A stretch of 64,000 nucleotides of DNA from an uncultured Clostridia bacterium (GCA_944347775.1 CALVMT010000033.1:32578-96577), one strand, 5' to 3'; positions 44,555 through 53,295 are shown, counted from the first letter of the stretch. Program-made: numbers and translations. Notes: generated by a model from the sequence alone, not told the origin.

Positions 44555-44567
44555 AAAGGTGTATAAT
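44539..44567 (+). promoter_or_regulatory. Promoter of tRNA-Ala
   Basis: TTGATT (44539-44544), 17 bases, TATAAT (44562-44567) with a preceding TG, 20 bases before the tRNA. Confidence 0.75.
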
Positions 44568-44587
44568 GCAATTTGTCAAAAAGATAT

Positions 44588-44663
44588 GGGGGTATAGCTC
44601 AGTTGGTAGAGCGCTTGCTTCGCATGTAAGAGGCCAGCGGTTCGAATCCGCTTATCTCCACCA
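44588..44663 (+). tRNA. tRNA-Ala (CGC)
   Basis: 76 bases with encoded CCA. Acceptor GGGGGTA pairs with TATCTCC and contains the G3-U70 pair that specifies alanine. The anticodon loop TTCGCAT gives CGC, reading GCG. The anticodon stem CTTGC/GTAAG has one G-U pair. The body matches the usual Bacillota tRNA-Ala(TGC) form. Confidence 0.92.
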
Positions 44664-44681
44664 GAGCAGAGATTCTGCATC

Positions 44682-44719
44682 AATATCGCTTCAATAACAG
44701 TTTCTGAAGCGATATTTTT
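44682..44719 (+). terminator. Terminator after tRNA-Ala
   Basis: AATATCGCTTCA (44682-44693) pairs perfectly with TGAAGCGATATT (44705-44716), then TTT. Confidence 0.88.
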
Positions 44720-44797
44720 GTTTACTGCATTTATGGTTTAATTCTTTAATTTGTAAGATAAAATGGTTCAAAATTTAAATAATTATCGGAGAAAAAG

Positions 44798-45409
44798 ATG
44801 TATTATACAACAACATATTTTTCGCCAATTGGGCAATTAGTATTGGCGAGTAATGAAGAGGCACTAATTGGCGTTTGGTTTAAAGATCAAAAATATTTTG
44901 CGGAAACGTTAAAAAATTTTGTGACAAAGCAGCAGACAACAGAGATATTACGGCGCAGTCAAGATTGGTTGGAACGCTATTTCGCGGGAGAACAACCTGA
45001 TTGGCGGGGATTAAAATTATCTCCCCAGGGCAGTGCTTTTCGCCAAAATGTATGGGAAATATTGAAGAAAATCCCTTATGGAAAAACGATAACTTATGGG
45101 CAAATTGCGCGGCAGCTTGCTCAACAATTGGATCGTTCAAGTATGTCGGCACAAGCAGTTGGGGGTGCAGTTGGTCATAATCCTATTTCCATTATTATTC
45201 CCTGTCATAGAGTAGTGGGAAGCGACGGAAGTTTAACAGGCTATGCTGGAGGGATAAAAAAAAATTGTGGCTGTTACAGCATGAAGGAGCTAATAACCTA
45301 TACTTTGAAAGCCTTGCTGAAAAAAAATAATGATAACAACATGAGACTTTCGAACAATATATTTTTTTGCTGTATTTTATCATTCCTGTTTAAAGTAAAT
45401 ATTAATTAA
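44798..45409 (+). CDS. ogt: Methylated-DNA-protein cysteine methyltransferase, frameshifted near the end
   Basis: The open frame gives 203 residues. The active site IIPCHRVVGSDGSLTGYAGG is intact near residues 130-150, as are the helix-turn-helix and the VGGAVGHNP segment. After GYAGGIKK the reading changes to an unrelated tail (NCGCYSMKELIT). One base more in the A9 run at 45256-45264 would restore the family ending LWLLQHEGANNLYFESLAEK, stopping at 45330. So the gene has a 1-base deletion, a sequencing error, or slippage. The protein repairs O6-methylguanine; the active-site half is complete, but the last helix is lost as read. Confidence 0.88.
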   Translation: MYYTTTYFSPIGQLVLASNEEALIGVWFKDQKYFAETLKNFVTKQQTTEILRRSQDWLERYFAGEQPDWRGLKLSPQGSAFRQNVWEILKKIPYGKTITYGQIARQLAQQLDRSSMSAQAVGGAVGHNPISIIIPCHRVVGSDGSLTGYAGGIKKNCGCYSMKELITYTLKALLKKNNDNNMRLSNNIFFCCILSFLFKVNIN

Positions 45410-45499
45410 CCGCTAATAAAAATAAAATGATAAAACCGCAAAAAAATATATAAATAAACAGCTCAAGAATATGTAATTGAGCGAAAAATACAACAATAA

Positions 45500-45850
45500 C
45501 TATTTGGTAAGAGAACAGCTCTTCCTGAGAAAATGATTGTAGTAGGATGCCAATATATCGATAATCTCCCCGTTATTGGGTTTATAATCAATAGAGTATC
45601 CGGCTATTTTTTCAAGATAATGCAAATTGCCTCGTTCCCAAATAATTCGAATAACTGTGCGCAAATTACGATCGATGCTTGTTGAGGTTGTATTAAATTG
45701 CTCGGCAATTTTTGGATAAAGCCGTTTTGCAATGTTATATAGGTAACTGTTGTCATCAGCGACTAAGGCAATTGCGTGTACAAGATAATAATAACCACTA
45801 AGATTGGCGTGAATACCCAGTTGCCGAACCAAATGATATATTTCGTTCAT
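45500..45850 (-). CDS. Stand-alone Spo0A C-terminal (DNA-binding) domain protein
   Basis: 116 residues from the ATG at 45850, six bases after AAGGG; a longer reading from 46021 adds AT-rich non-coding sequence over the promoter. Nearly the whole protein matches the Spo0A effector domain: LGIHANLSGYYYLVHAIAL, then LYPKIAEQFNTTSTSIDRN with the recognition helix region, and RTVIRIIWERGN. There is no receiver domain. It could bind Spo0A boxes without phosphorylation and tune sporulation; that is inference. Its own promoter contains a perfect Spo0A box. Confidence 0.85.
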   Translation of the reverse strand: MNEIYHLVRQLGIHANLSGYYYLVHAIALVADDNSYLYNIAKRLYPKIAEQFNTTSTSIDRNLRTVIRIIWERGNLHYLEKIAGYSIDYKPNNGEIIDILASYYNHFLRKSCSLTK

Positions 45851-45922
45851 ATCAATCCCTTTATCACCACGATAGAAATAAATGTTAATTGAATTTACCC
45901 TATCTATCTTAATGTAAAAAAT

Positions 45923-45951
45923 ATTATAAGTGTATAAATTCGACAAAAAAA
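45923..45951 (-). promoter_or_regulatory. Promoter of the orphan Spo0A-domain gene with a perfect Spo0A box
   Basis: On the - strand, TATAAT (45928-45923) with a poor T-rich -35 (45951-45946) 17 bases upstream. The spacer holds TGTCGAA (45945-45939), the exact Spo0A box, placed to block polymerase. The gap 45851-46418 is otherwise very AT-rich, with the gpsA promoter as the only other signal I see. Confidence 0.55.
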
Positions 45952-46341
45952 GATAAAATTCCAAAAAATATTTATTGTTTAGGAAATGAATATGGTGTAT
46001 CAATTTGAAAACAGGAAGCAAGTTTTTAAAACAATAAGGGAAGGGGAAGCTTTTTCCATCATCACAAATATGTTATACTGACAGTAAAATAAATCATTAA
46101 AAATGTTTTTTAAATTTCGCACATGAAAATAATTATAATTTCACAAAAAATAAAGACGCAGTAAATACAGCAATTTATTTTATATTAAGAAAAATGATTA
46201 ATTATTGGATTTTTTCTGCGAGACAAAATAATTTTATGAATAATTTTTTTAACAAATAAAATACCGGTAAAATAATGAATAAAGAATGTACAATTCTAAT
46301 AGAAATTATTTGCTATTTTACATTATGCGTATAAAATAGGA

Positions 46342-46350
46342 TGCTATAAT
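46342..46350 (+). promoter_or_regulatory. Extended -10 promoter element before gpsA
   Basis: TGCTATAAT (46342-46350) is an extended -10. The best -35, TTTACA at 46317-46322, is 22 bases away and too far, so the element would act alone. gpsA starts 69 bases downstream. Confidence 0.4.
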
Positions 46351-46418
46351 TCTTGGGTGGCGTTACTATGTATATATGAACTTATTTAAATAGATCAGAT
46401 AAAAGGATGGGGAAATAG

Positions 46419-47369
46419 ATGAAATTTAGTGTAATGGGGTGCGGCCGTTGGGGGTCTTTTATTGCATGGTATTTACATCGGCTTGGGCATCAGGTCTGTG
46501 TGTGGGGAAGAAAAGATTCGGCAAATTTGGCGGCGCTCAAAGAAGGACATATGGGAGAGTTTGTTTTTCCTTCGGAAATTTACCTGACAGATAATGAAAA
46601 GGAAGCAATGGAATTTGGCAAAATGATTGTCATATCCATTAGTTCGCAACATTTGCGGGAATTTATGGTAAATTTTTATACATATCGGATAAAAAAACCA
46701 GTGGTACTCTGCATGAAAGGAATTGAAGAAAATACAGGGAAACGGTTGAGCGAAATTGCGATGGAAGTTGTGGGAAAAGAAAATGTTGCAGTTTGGCTTG
46801 GACCTGGACATGTACAAAATTTTTTAGCGGGTATTCCTAACTGTATGGTGATTGATGCGTATAGCGAAGAATTGAAAGGTCGCTTGATTGAAGAATTAAA
46901 AGGAAATTTAATTCGTTTTTATTATGGAACGGATATGATAGGCAATGAAATTGGCGCTGCGGCAAAAAATGTGATTGGGATTGCCGCAGGTATGTTGGAT
47001 GGCTATAAAAATGCGAGTCTGAAAGGTGCATTGATGTCGCGGGGTGCGCGGGAAATATCGAAACTGATTGAAAATTTGGGAGGGAACCCGATGTCAGCTT
47101 ACGGTTTGGCACATTTAGGAGATTATGAGGCGACAGTTTTTTCTCCGTATAGTCGGAATCGCATGTTTGGTGAAAAATTTGTACGAGGAGAAAAAATGCA
47201 AGGATTAGCAGAAGGGGTGAGCACTTCAAGTGCTTTAATGAGATTGGCACGTCAATCAAATACTGAGTTGCCTATATGTAATGCGGTTTACCGTATGTTG
47301 TATGAAAATGTCTCGCCGACGGACGCATTGGAACAGTTGTTTATTCGAAATTTAAAGAAAGAATTTTAA
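46419..47369 (+). CDS. gpsA: Glycerol-3-phosphate dehydrogenase, NAD(P)-dependent (divergent)
   Basis: 316 residues, ATG preceded by GGATGGGG. Makes sn-glycerol-3-phosphate from dihydroxyacetone phosphate for phospholipids. NAD-binding: MGCGRWGSFIAWYL. The catalytic lysine lies in NEIGAAAKNVIGIAAG, and the C-terminal region has AHLGDYEATVFSPYSRNR. The sequence is somewhat divergent (WLGPGHVQNF where most have SGPSFA), and it is about 15 residues shorter than usual, so a related specialised paralogue is possible. Confidence 0.85.
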   Translation: MKFSVMGCGRWGSFIAWYLHRLGHQVCVWGRKDSANLAALKEGHMGEFVFPSEIYLTDNEKEAMEFGKMIVISISSQHLREFMVNFYTYRIKKPVVLCMKGIEENTGKRLSEIAMEVVGKENVAVWLGPGHVQNFLAGIPNCMVIDAYSEELKGRLIEELKGNLIRFYYGTDMIGNEIGAAAKNVIGIAAGMLDGYKNASLKGALMSRGAREISKLIENLGGNPMSAYGLAHLGDYEATVFSPYSRNRMFGEKFVRGEKMQGLAEGVSTSSALMRLARQSNTELPICNAVYRMLYENVSPTDALEQLFIRNLKKEF

Positions 47370-47378
47370 AAAGAAAAT

Positions 47379-47410
47379 AAAAAACGGTCTAATGAGGAGA
47401 CCGTTTTTTT
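47379..47410. terminator. Terminator after gpsA
   Basis: AAAAAACGGTCT (47379-47390) pairs perfectly with AGACCGTTTTTT (47398-47409), 7-base loop, one more T after it. A runs on the left let it also end the opposing gene. Confidence 0.88.
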
Positions 47411-47426
47411 GATATGATGATTTATA

Positions 47427-48038
47427 TTATTGATATTGATACTGAGAAGGTTCAGTAAAATATAATCCCTCATCTTTATTCCGGCAGGAGAAAACAAAGA
47501 AAGGAATAAGGAAAGAAAAGAAAATGGATAAAACCAAAAATACTACAGCATTATTAGGGGTACAGGATTTAAAGAGCTTATAATAGGAAATATAGGTAAA
47601 GACGGAAGAAATAATAGCCAAAGCCAGTAAGGCAATATAACATATTAGCATCACAACTACAGTTCCTAAAAAAGCATCTGTACTAAAAGAGGAGAAGGAA
47701 CGTTGAGCGGCATTAATAAGAAATGCAATAAAAGTAGGAGTAATAATGAGAATCAATATAATAATTGCAATTGAAAGCCAAAGCAAGAGATGCCGTTGTT
47801 TCTTTTTTACATGTCGCGTAATAAAATCATATTGGTCTGCAATACTTCCCAAAATCCAAAGATTACCAAGCGGAACCCATGCCCATCCAGCACCACGAAT
47901 ACCTCTGCGTTTAGCAATGGTATATAGCCCGATAGAAGAAAAGATATAGAAAATAATACCTAAAATAGAAAGAATAGAAAAAACAATACTAAGTATTCCA
48001 GTTAGAATTTCAGTATAAGAAAAATAATAAGGCATCAT
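47427..48038 (-). CDS. Integral membrane protein of unknown function
   Basis: 203 residues with four or five membrane helices (about 12-40, 80-110, 120-150, 165-190). The segment YTIAKRRGIRGAGWAWVPLG followed by NLWILGSIADQYD is a motif shared by small Bacillota membrane proteins, many of them with zinc ribbons. No zinc ribbon is seen here, only a short cytoplasmic tail. Function unknown. A hairpin with a T tract lies in its upstream region on the same strand. Confidence 0.75.
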   Translation of the reverse strand: MMPYYFSYTEILTGILSIVFSILSILGIIFYIFSSIGLYTIAKRRGIRGAGWAWVPLGNLWILGSIADQYDFITRHVKKKQRHLLLWLSIAIIILILIITPTFIAFLINAAQRSFSSFSTDAFLGTVVVMLICYIALLALAIISSVFTYISYYKLFKSCTPNNAVVFLVLSIFFSFLIPFFVFSCRNKDEGLYFTEPSQYQYQ

Positions 48039-48120
48039 ACCTCAATTCCTCTCTAAACAAAATTCCCTATGCTACAAGGGTACTTTGATAGTATCATATA
48101 ATTTATTAAATTACAATATA

Positions 48121-48171
48121 ATAAAAAACCTTTAAGAAACATCCGAATAAACATCATCAGATTCTTAAAGG
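48121..48171 (-). terminator. Terminator-like hairpin upstream of the membrane protein gene
   Basis: Read on the - strand, CCTTTAAGAA (48171-48162) pairs with TTCTTAAAGG (48138-48129), a 23-base loop, then TTTTTTAT. No - strand gene ends here, so it may be an attenuator in the leader of the gene starting at 48038. A TATAAT on the - strand near 48290 could be the promoter. The gap 48039-48412 otherwise holds only AT-rich sequence and a TGTTATAAT -10 at 48362-48370 for the + strand gene. Confidence 0.45.
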
Positions 48172-48412
48172 CAAAAACGATGGCAAATTTATATTTAATT
48201 TAAAATAAAATAACAACCTATAAAAAACGAACTAATTTTCAACCACTTACTATTTGTAATTTATAAAATTTACCTATAATTATTATACCTCAAATGGGAA
48301 AAAAATAAACATAAAATCAAAAAATTTTTTATGAATAAATGAAAAAAAAGAATTGCAAAAGTGTTATAATAAAATATGGTTATATCAAGATATTGAAGGG
48401 AAAATGAAGATT

Positions 48413-49519
48413 ATGGGGGAATTTTGGTCAGGTATATTATTTTTTATTATTACGCTATCGGTTGCAGCTCTTGGTTCATTTGTTGCACAAAAAATAAAAA
48501 TGCCCGCTGGTGCGATGATGGGTGCAATGATAAGCGTAGCCTTTTTTAATATTATTTTTGGAAAAGGTTTTTTCCCAGAAGAATTACGTACTGTTGTGCA
48601 AGTCTTTTCTGGCGCGATGATTGGATGTAAAGTAGCTAAAAAAGATGTTGTTGAATTGAAATATATTGTTATTCCAACAGTAATTCTTTTAATATTTATG
48701 ATTGCAATGAATATTGCTCTTGGGTTGGCGATATATAGTATAGGAAAGTTGGACATAGCGACTTCTTTATTTGCTTCATCACCCGGTGGCCTTTCTGATA
48801 TGGCGCTTTTAGCTGAAGAATTAAATGCGAATTCAACATATGTAACGTTGTTGCAATTGATCCGTATTATAACTATATTTTCCTTTATGCCGGCAATTAT
48901 CAAAAAGATTTTATCCAAGAAAATATCTGCTGAGGCGGAAGATATTCGTCGTCAAATTGAAGAAGAACACAGGCGTGTTTATCAAGAACAAGAAAATCAA
49001 AGTAAAGAAACAAGCGATAAACAAAAAAAGTTGGGATTTCTTTACACTCTTTTGGTGGCGTTTGCCGGTGGTTTGATATTCCATTTTTTAGGAGTTACGG
49101 CTGGAGCAATGTTGGGCAGCATGCTTGCGACGGCAACATTTCATATATTAACAGGTCGGGCATATTTTCCAAAAACGATGCGTCAATATACTCAAATTGG
49201 TTCCGGCGCGTTTTTGGGAATGCGGATTGATATGGCAAGTATATTGGGGTTAACAGGGTTAATTGTTCCGGCTTTTATTATGATTATAGGTGTGTTGTTG
49301 TTTGCATTAATTACCTCTTTTATTATGCATAAATTGACCAAATTGGATTTTAGCGTCTGTTTAATGGCGAGTACGCCTGGGGGATTGCAGGAGATGTCTT
49401 TGTTAAGTGATGAATTAGGTGCAGATACACCTAAAATTGCTGTTATGCAGACATCAAGATTAATGTTTGTGATTGCATTATTTCCTACAATGATAGAATG
49501 TCTTGCAGACATCATCTGA
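48413..49519 (+). CDS. AbrB-family (PF05145-type) membrane protein
   Basis: 368 residues from the ATG at 48413; an ATG at 48404 is also possible (AAGGG 48396-48400). The protein has about ten helices in two similar halves: MPAGAMMGAMISVAFF / VTAGAMLGSMLATATF and SSPGGLSDMALLAEEL / STPGGLQEMSLLSDEL. This internal duplication is the mark of the AbrB family, often labelled ammonia monooxygenase-like but best regarded as transporters of unknown substrate. A charged loop rich in E and Q (about 170-210) joins the halves. Confidence 0.85.
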   Translation: MGEFWSGILFFIITLSVAALGSFVAQKIKMPAGAMMGAMISVAFFNIIFGKGFFPEELRTVVQVFSGAMIGCKVAKKDVVELKYIVIPTVILLIFMIAMNIALGLAIYSIGKLDIATSLFASSPGGLSDMALLAEELNANSTYVTLLQLIRIITIFSFMPAIIKKILSKKISAEAEDIRRQIEEEHRRVYQEQENQSKETSDKQKKLGFLYTLLVAFAGGLIFHFLGVTAGAMLGSMLATATFHILTGRAYFPKTMRQYTQIGSGAFLGMRIDMASILGLTGLIVPAFIMIIGVLLFALITSFIMHKLTKLDFSVCLMASTPGGLQEMSLLSDELGADTPKIAVMQTSRLMFVIALFPTMIECLADII

Positions 49520-49584
49520 TCACAAAAATGATGTAACGTAAGTATGGAAAATCTGTAAAGAAATATGTCTAAGGCGAAGCTCTC

Positions 49585-49612
49585 TTGACTTTTGCCGAGC
49601 AACCGATACAAT
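49585..49612 (+). promoter_or_regulatory. Promoter of the amino-acid ABC genes
   Basis: TTGACT (49585-49590), 16 bases, TACAAT (49607-49612), 48 bases before the start codon. Confidence 0.6.
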
Positions 49613-49660
49613 ATAATAATATTGATAAAAAAGAAAAGAATTAGCGGAGGAAATAAGAAA

Positions 49661-50458
49661 ATGCCTCTATGGAAAAAAACTATTTTCTTGTTGACCATGT
49701 TTGTTGTCCTGATAGGGTCAGTAGGATGCAGCAAGACGCAATCGGATATGGAACAGATATTAGATCGAGGGACATTGCGTGTGTTGATGAATCCAGAATT
49801 TCCGCCTTACGAATATAAGGACTCACAGGGTAATATTATTGGGGTTGATGTAGAAATTGCTAAGCGGATTGCTGAAATGTTGGGTGTGGAATTGGAAATT
49901 ATACCGTGTGATTATGCAGATTTTGAAGAAGCCCTGCTTAAAGGAGAGGGTGATCTGATTATTTCTGCATTTACTGCAACACAGAATAATAAAGAGATGA
50001 TTGATATTTCGCAGATTTATCTAAGTAATGCGCAATATATTGTTGCGATGGCTGATAATGACCTGATTGTAACAGAAGATGACTTGGAAGGAAAGATATT
50101 AGGTGTGCAACAGTATGCGCAGGGAGATATTTATGTGACTGATATGGTTAGTGCAAAAAATATTGAGAGATATGCTTGGTTGAGTGAAGCTGCGCAAGTG
50201 CTGATGGAAGGTAAGTTAGATGCAATTGTTGTAGATAAGGTGACAGCCGATGCATTAATGCAAACCGAAGATGCTGAATTAAAAAAAATTTATATCGGTG
50301 GTAGTGCTGGGGATTATTGTATAGGAATGAAAAAGGGCTCGGATTTAAAGAAACAAATTGACGCGTTACTAGTCACGATGCGTGAAACAGGAGAAATTGA
50401 ACAAAACGTTTTGCAAAATAAAATTTATTCTTCACTGTCAGAAAAAACTGAAGAGTGA
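49661..50458 (+). CDS. Amino-acid ABC transporter substrate-binding lipoprotein
   Basis: 265 residues from the ATG at 49661, ten bases after CGGAGG; an ATG at 49592 lies upstream of it without a ribosome site. The signal sequence ends GSVGCS, where the cysteine near residue 23 would be lipidated. The family-3 solute-binding fold shows [38 protein letters not shown] and [17 protein letters not shown]. It probably binds a polar amino acid such as glutamine or cystine. It overlaps or abuts the ATPase gene, but no permease gene is present. Confidence 0.9.
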   Translation: MPLWKKTIFLLTMFVVLIGSVGCSKTQSDMEQILDRGTLRVLMNPEFPPYEYKDSQGNIIGVDVEIAKRIAEMLGVELEIIPCDYADFEEALLKGEGDLIISAFTATQNNKEMIDISQIYLSNAQYIVAMADNDLIVTEDDLEGKILGVQQYAQGDIYVTDMVSAKNIERYAWLSEAAQVLMEGKLDAIVVDKVTADALMQTEDAELKKIYIGGSAGDYCIGMKKGSDLKKQIDALLVTMRETGEIEQNVLQNKIYSSLSEKTEE

Positions 50459-50484
50459 AACAGGAAATAAAGGGGAGTGAACAA

Positions 50485-51207
50485 GTGATACAGGTAAAAA
50501 ATCTTTATAAAAATTTTGGAGAAGTTAATGCACTTAATGGCATTGACGAGCATATTCAAAAAGGTGAAAAAGTGGTGATTATTGGACCGTCTGGATGTGG
50601 GAAAAGCACTTTTTTACGCTGTCTCAATTTGCTTGAGAAACCAAGTAGTGGCGAAATTTGGTTTGAAGGGAATTTAATTACAGATCCCTCTTGCGACATA
50701 GATCGCTTGCGCCGGAAAATGGGTATGGTTTTTCAGCAATTTAATTTGTTTCCTCATATGACTATTTTAAAGAATATTACTTTAGCACCAGTGCAATTAA
50801 AACTGATGGACAGGCAACAAGCTGAAGAAAAAGCGATGGCACTGCTGCAACGTATCGGATTGCAGGATAAGGCCAGTGTTTATCCGAATCAACTTTCTGG
50901 AGGGCAAAAGCAGCGCATTGCGATTGTGCGTGCTTTAGCAATGAATCCTGATGTAATGTTGTTTGACGAACCTACTTCTGCGCTGGATCCCGAAATGGTA
51001 GGAGAAGTATTGGGGTTAATGAAGGAACTTGCTGATGATGGTATGACAATGGTTGTTGTTACGCATGAAATGAATTTTGCAAGAGAGGTAGCTACTCGCT
51101 GTTTGTTTATGGAGGGCGGGAAGATTTTGGAACAGAATAAGCCTGCGGAATTTTTTGACCATCCTCAAAATTCCAGATTAAAGGAATTTTTATCTAAAGT
51201 ATTATAA
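50485..51207 (+). CDS. Polar amino-acid ABC transporter ATPase (GlnQ type)
   Basis: 240 residues from the GTG at 50485, seven bases after GGGGAG; a GTG at 50455 overlapping the upstream stop is possible but has a weaker site and would exceed family length. Walker [10 protein letters not shown], the Q-loop [12 protein letters not shown], signature [15 protein letters not shown], Walker B VMLFDEP and the H-loop VTHEMNFA are all intact. It energises amino-acid uptake, but must pair with a permease encoded elsewhere. Confidence 0.92.
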   Translation: MIQVKNLYKNFGEVNALNGIDEHIQKGEKVVIIGPSGCGKSTFLRCLNLLEKPSSGEIWFEGNLITDPSCDIDRLRRKMGMVFQQFNLFPHMTILKNITLAPVQLKLMDRQQAEEKAMALLQRIGLQDKASVYPNQLSGGQKQRIAIVRALAMNPDVMLFDEPTSALDPEMVGEVLGLMKELADDGMTMVVVTHEMNFAREVATRCLFMEGGKILEQNKPAEFFDHPQNSRLKEFLSKVL

Positions 51208-51219
51208 AATATTATAGGC

Positions 51220-51258
51220 AAAGGACGACATTAGTTATGTTATAATGTCGTCCTTTTT
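51220..51258 (+). terminator. Terminator after the ABC ATPase gene
   Basis: A perfect 14-bp stem (51220-51233 with 51243-51256), nine-base loop, then TT. The remaining gap (51259-51531) is AT-rich; the only element I see is the operator-like site at 51363-51377. Confidence 0.85.
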
Positions 51259-51362
51259 GACTCTTTTTCGGTTGTAAAAACAGAACAACAAATGAAAAAT
51301 CAATGATTAAATTTTTCTTTATTGTTGTTATCTACAAAATAAATATTTTTTGATATAGATAA

Positions 51363-51377
51363 TGTGATTTGCTCACA
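51363..51377 (+). promoter_or_regulatory. Crp/Fnr-like operator upstream of the CoA-disulfide reductase gene
   Basis: TGTGA (51363-51367), five bases, TCACA (51373-51377), followed by G. It matches TGTAA-N5-TCACAG at 53296 upstream of trxA. The classic CRP site has a 6-base centre, so N5 is unusual. The likely regulator is the Crp/Fnr-family gene at 53788-54444. Confidence 0.45.
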
Positions 51378-51531
51378 GTACTTCATATGTACTTTTTGAT
51401 AAGATATATATAAAAATTATTAACGAGATTTAAAAATATGATATGATTAAAATGACAATGAAATTTTTAAAGCAGGAAAAGATATTAAGAGAGAGTAAGT
51501 TGATTTTTATAAAAGAAAGGGGATCGATGAA

Positions 51532-53229
51532 ATGAAAGTTATTATTGTTGGAGGCGTAGCAGGAGGTGCCAGTGCGGCAGCTAGACTCCGTAGATTGGAT
51601 GAAAAGGCAGAAATTACAATTTATGAACGCAGTGGATATATTTCTTATGCTAATTGTGGATTACCCTATTATATTGGCGATGTCATTTCAGATCAGGGGG
51701 AATTGACTTTACAGACGCCAGAGAGTTTTTACAAACGTTTTCATATTGAAGCAAAAGTTCATCATGAGGTAATGGAAATTGAGCCTGAAAAAAAGATGGT
51801 GACTGTTTGTGATTTGCAAACTGGTAAAGTTTGGAGAGAAAAATATGATAAATTGATACTTTCTCCTGGAGCAAAGGCGATCAAACCGAATATTCCTGGA
51901 ATTGATATGGAAAATATTTTTACATTACGAACGGTAGAAGACACATTAGATATTGACAATTATGTAAAAGCCAAAAACGTAAAATCCGCAGTTGTCGTGG
52001 GCGGTGGCTTTATTGGATTAGAAGCTGCGGAGAATTTAAAACATATTGGGATTAATGTAACGATTGTAGAAGCAGCTCATCAGGTACTTTCTATATTGGA
52101 TGAGGATATGGCTTGTCAAATACATGCTTTGCTACGTGAAAATGATATAGAGCTTCTTCTGGGAAGTGGAATTGCTGCTTTTGAAAAGGCAGAAGGAGGA
52201 GATCAAGTAATCAGTATTCTCGCAAATGGGAGACGGATTTATGCGGATATGGTTGTACTCGCCATCGGTGTAACACCTGATACAGTTCTTGCGCAAAAAG
52301 CGGGAATAAAAACAGGGCTTAAGGGAAGTATTGTGGTAAATGAAAAAATGGAGACGTCAATTCCGGATATTTATGCAATTGGTGATGCAATAGAGGTGAC
52401 GCATTATATCACAGGAAAGAAAGCCCTGATCTCTCTTGCCGGGCCTGCAAATAAGCAAGGTAGAATTGTTGCTGATAATATTTCCGGGGGCGAGAGCATA
52501 TATAAAGGTACCCAGGGATCTTCGGTGATCAAATTATTTGATATGACTGCGGCAGCAACCGGAATTACTGAGAGAGTCGCAAAAATGGCAGGGATTAGCT
52601 ATGGTAAAGTAATTTTGTCTCCTGCATCGCATGCGTCATATTATCCTGGCGGCAAAATAATGACAATAAAAGCAATTTTTGATCAAGAGACAAATCGAAT
52701 CCTTGGTGCCCAGATTGTGGGGTATGAGGGGGTAGATAAACGTATTGACGTCATTGCGACGGCTATTCGAGCCGGTATGCGGATAAATGAGTTGGCAGAG
52801 CTTGAATTGGCCTATGCACCACCGTTTTCTTCTGCAAAAGATCCAGTAAATATGATTGGATTTATTGCGGAAAATTTAATTACAGAAAAGGTAAAACAAT
52901 TTTATTATGAAGATTTAGGTGGACTTTTTAATCGCAAAGATGTCTTTTTACTTGATGCACGGACACCGCAGGAGTATGCAAGAGGACATGTAGAGGGGTT
53001 TTTGAATATTCCAGTAGACGAGCTTAGAGAGAGAATTATGGAGATCCCAAATGAAAAAAGCGTTTATGTGATGTGCCAAAGCGGACTTCGCAGTTATATT
53101 GCCTGCCGTATATTATCTAATCTTGGTTATGAATGTTATAATTTTGCTGGAGGTTATCGTTTCTTTTCTATGGTGGAAAAAGAAAATTTAGCTAATCCTA
53201 ATAGTTATACTTGTGGTATGGAAAAATAA
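51532..53229 (+). CDS. CoA-disulfide reductase fused to a rhodanese domain
   Basis: 565 residues. FAD-binding IIVGGVAGGASAAARLRR at the start, the redox cysteine in SYANCGLPYYIGD (near residue 43), NAD(P)H-binding VVVGGGFIGLEAAENL, and AIGDAIEV. The C-terminal rhodanese (about 470-560) has DARTPQEYARGHVEG and its active cysteine in CQSGLRSY. The fusion (CoADR-RHD) reduces CoA disulfides or persulfides and polysulfide, important where CoA is the main thiol. Gene neighbours thioredoxin and a Crp/Fnr regulator support a redox or sulfur role. Confidence 0.92.
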   Translation: MKVIIVGGVAGGASAAARLRRLDEKAEITIYERSGYISYANCGLPYYIGDVISDQGELTLQTPESFYKRFHIEAKVHHEVMEIEPEKKMVTVCDLQTGKVWREKYDKLILSPGAKAIKPNIPGIDMENIFTLRTVEDTLDIDNYVKAKNVKSAVVVGGGFIGLEAAENLKHIGINVTIVEAAHQVLSILDEDMACQIHALLRENDIELLLGSGIAAFEKAEGGDQVISILANGRRIYADMVVLAIGVTPDTVLAQKAGIKTGLKGSIVVNEKMETSIPDIYAIGDAIEVTHYITGKKALISLAGPANKQGRIVADNISGGESIYKGTQGSSVIKLFDMTAAATGITERVAKMAGISYGKVILSPASHASYYPGGKIMTIKAIFDQETNRILGAQIVGYEGVDKRIDVIATAIRAGMRINELAELELAYAPPFSSAKDPVNMIGFIAENLITEKVKQFYYEDLGGLFNRKDVFLLDARTPQEYARGHVEGFLNIPVDELRERIMEIPNEKSVYVMCQSGLRSYIACRILSNLGYECYNFAGGYRFFSMVEKENLANPNSYTCGMEK

Positions 53230-53295
53230 AACGGTAGGTAGTGAAAATCAAACTGTAAAATAATAAACCATATTTGATTGCTGTCAGGCATATAG

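Noticed and set aside
45851-46021. Longer N-terminus for the Spo0A-domain protein (start at 46021)
   Set aside because: It adds 57 residues of AT-rich composition over the probable promoter and Spo0A box, and AAGGG favours the ATG at 45850.
46317-46350. TTTACA and TATAAT as a normal promoter for gpsA
   Set aside because: The spacer is 22 bases, too long for sigma A; only the extended -10 is kept.
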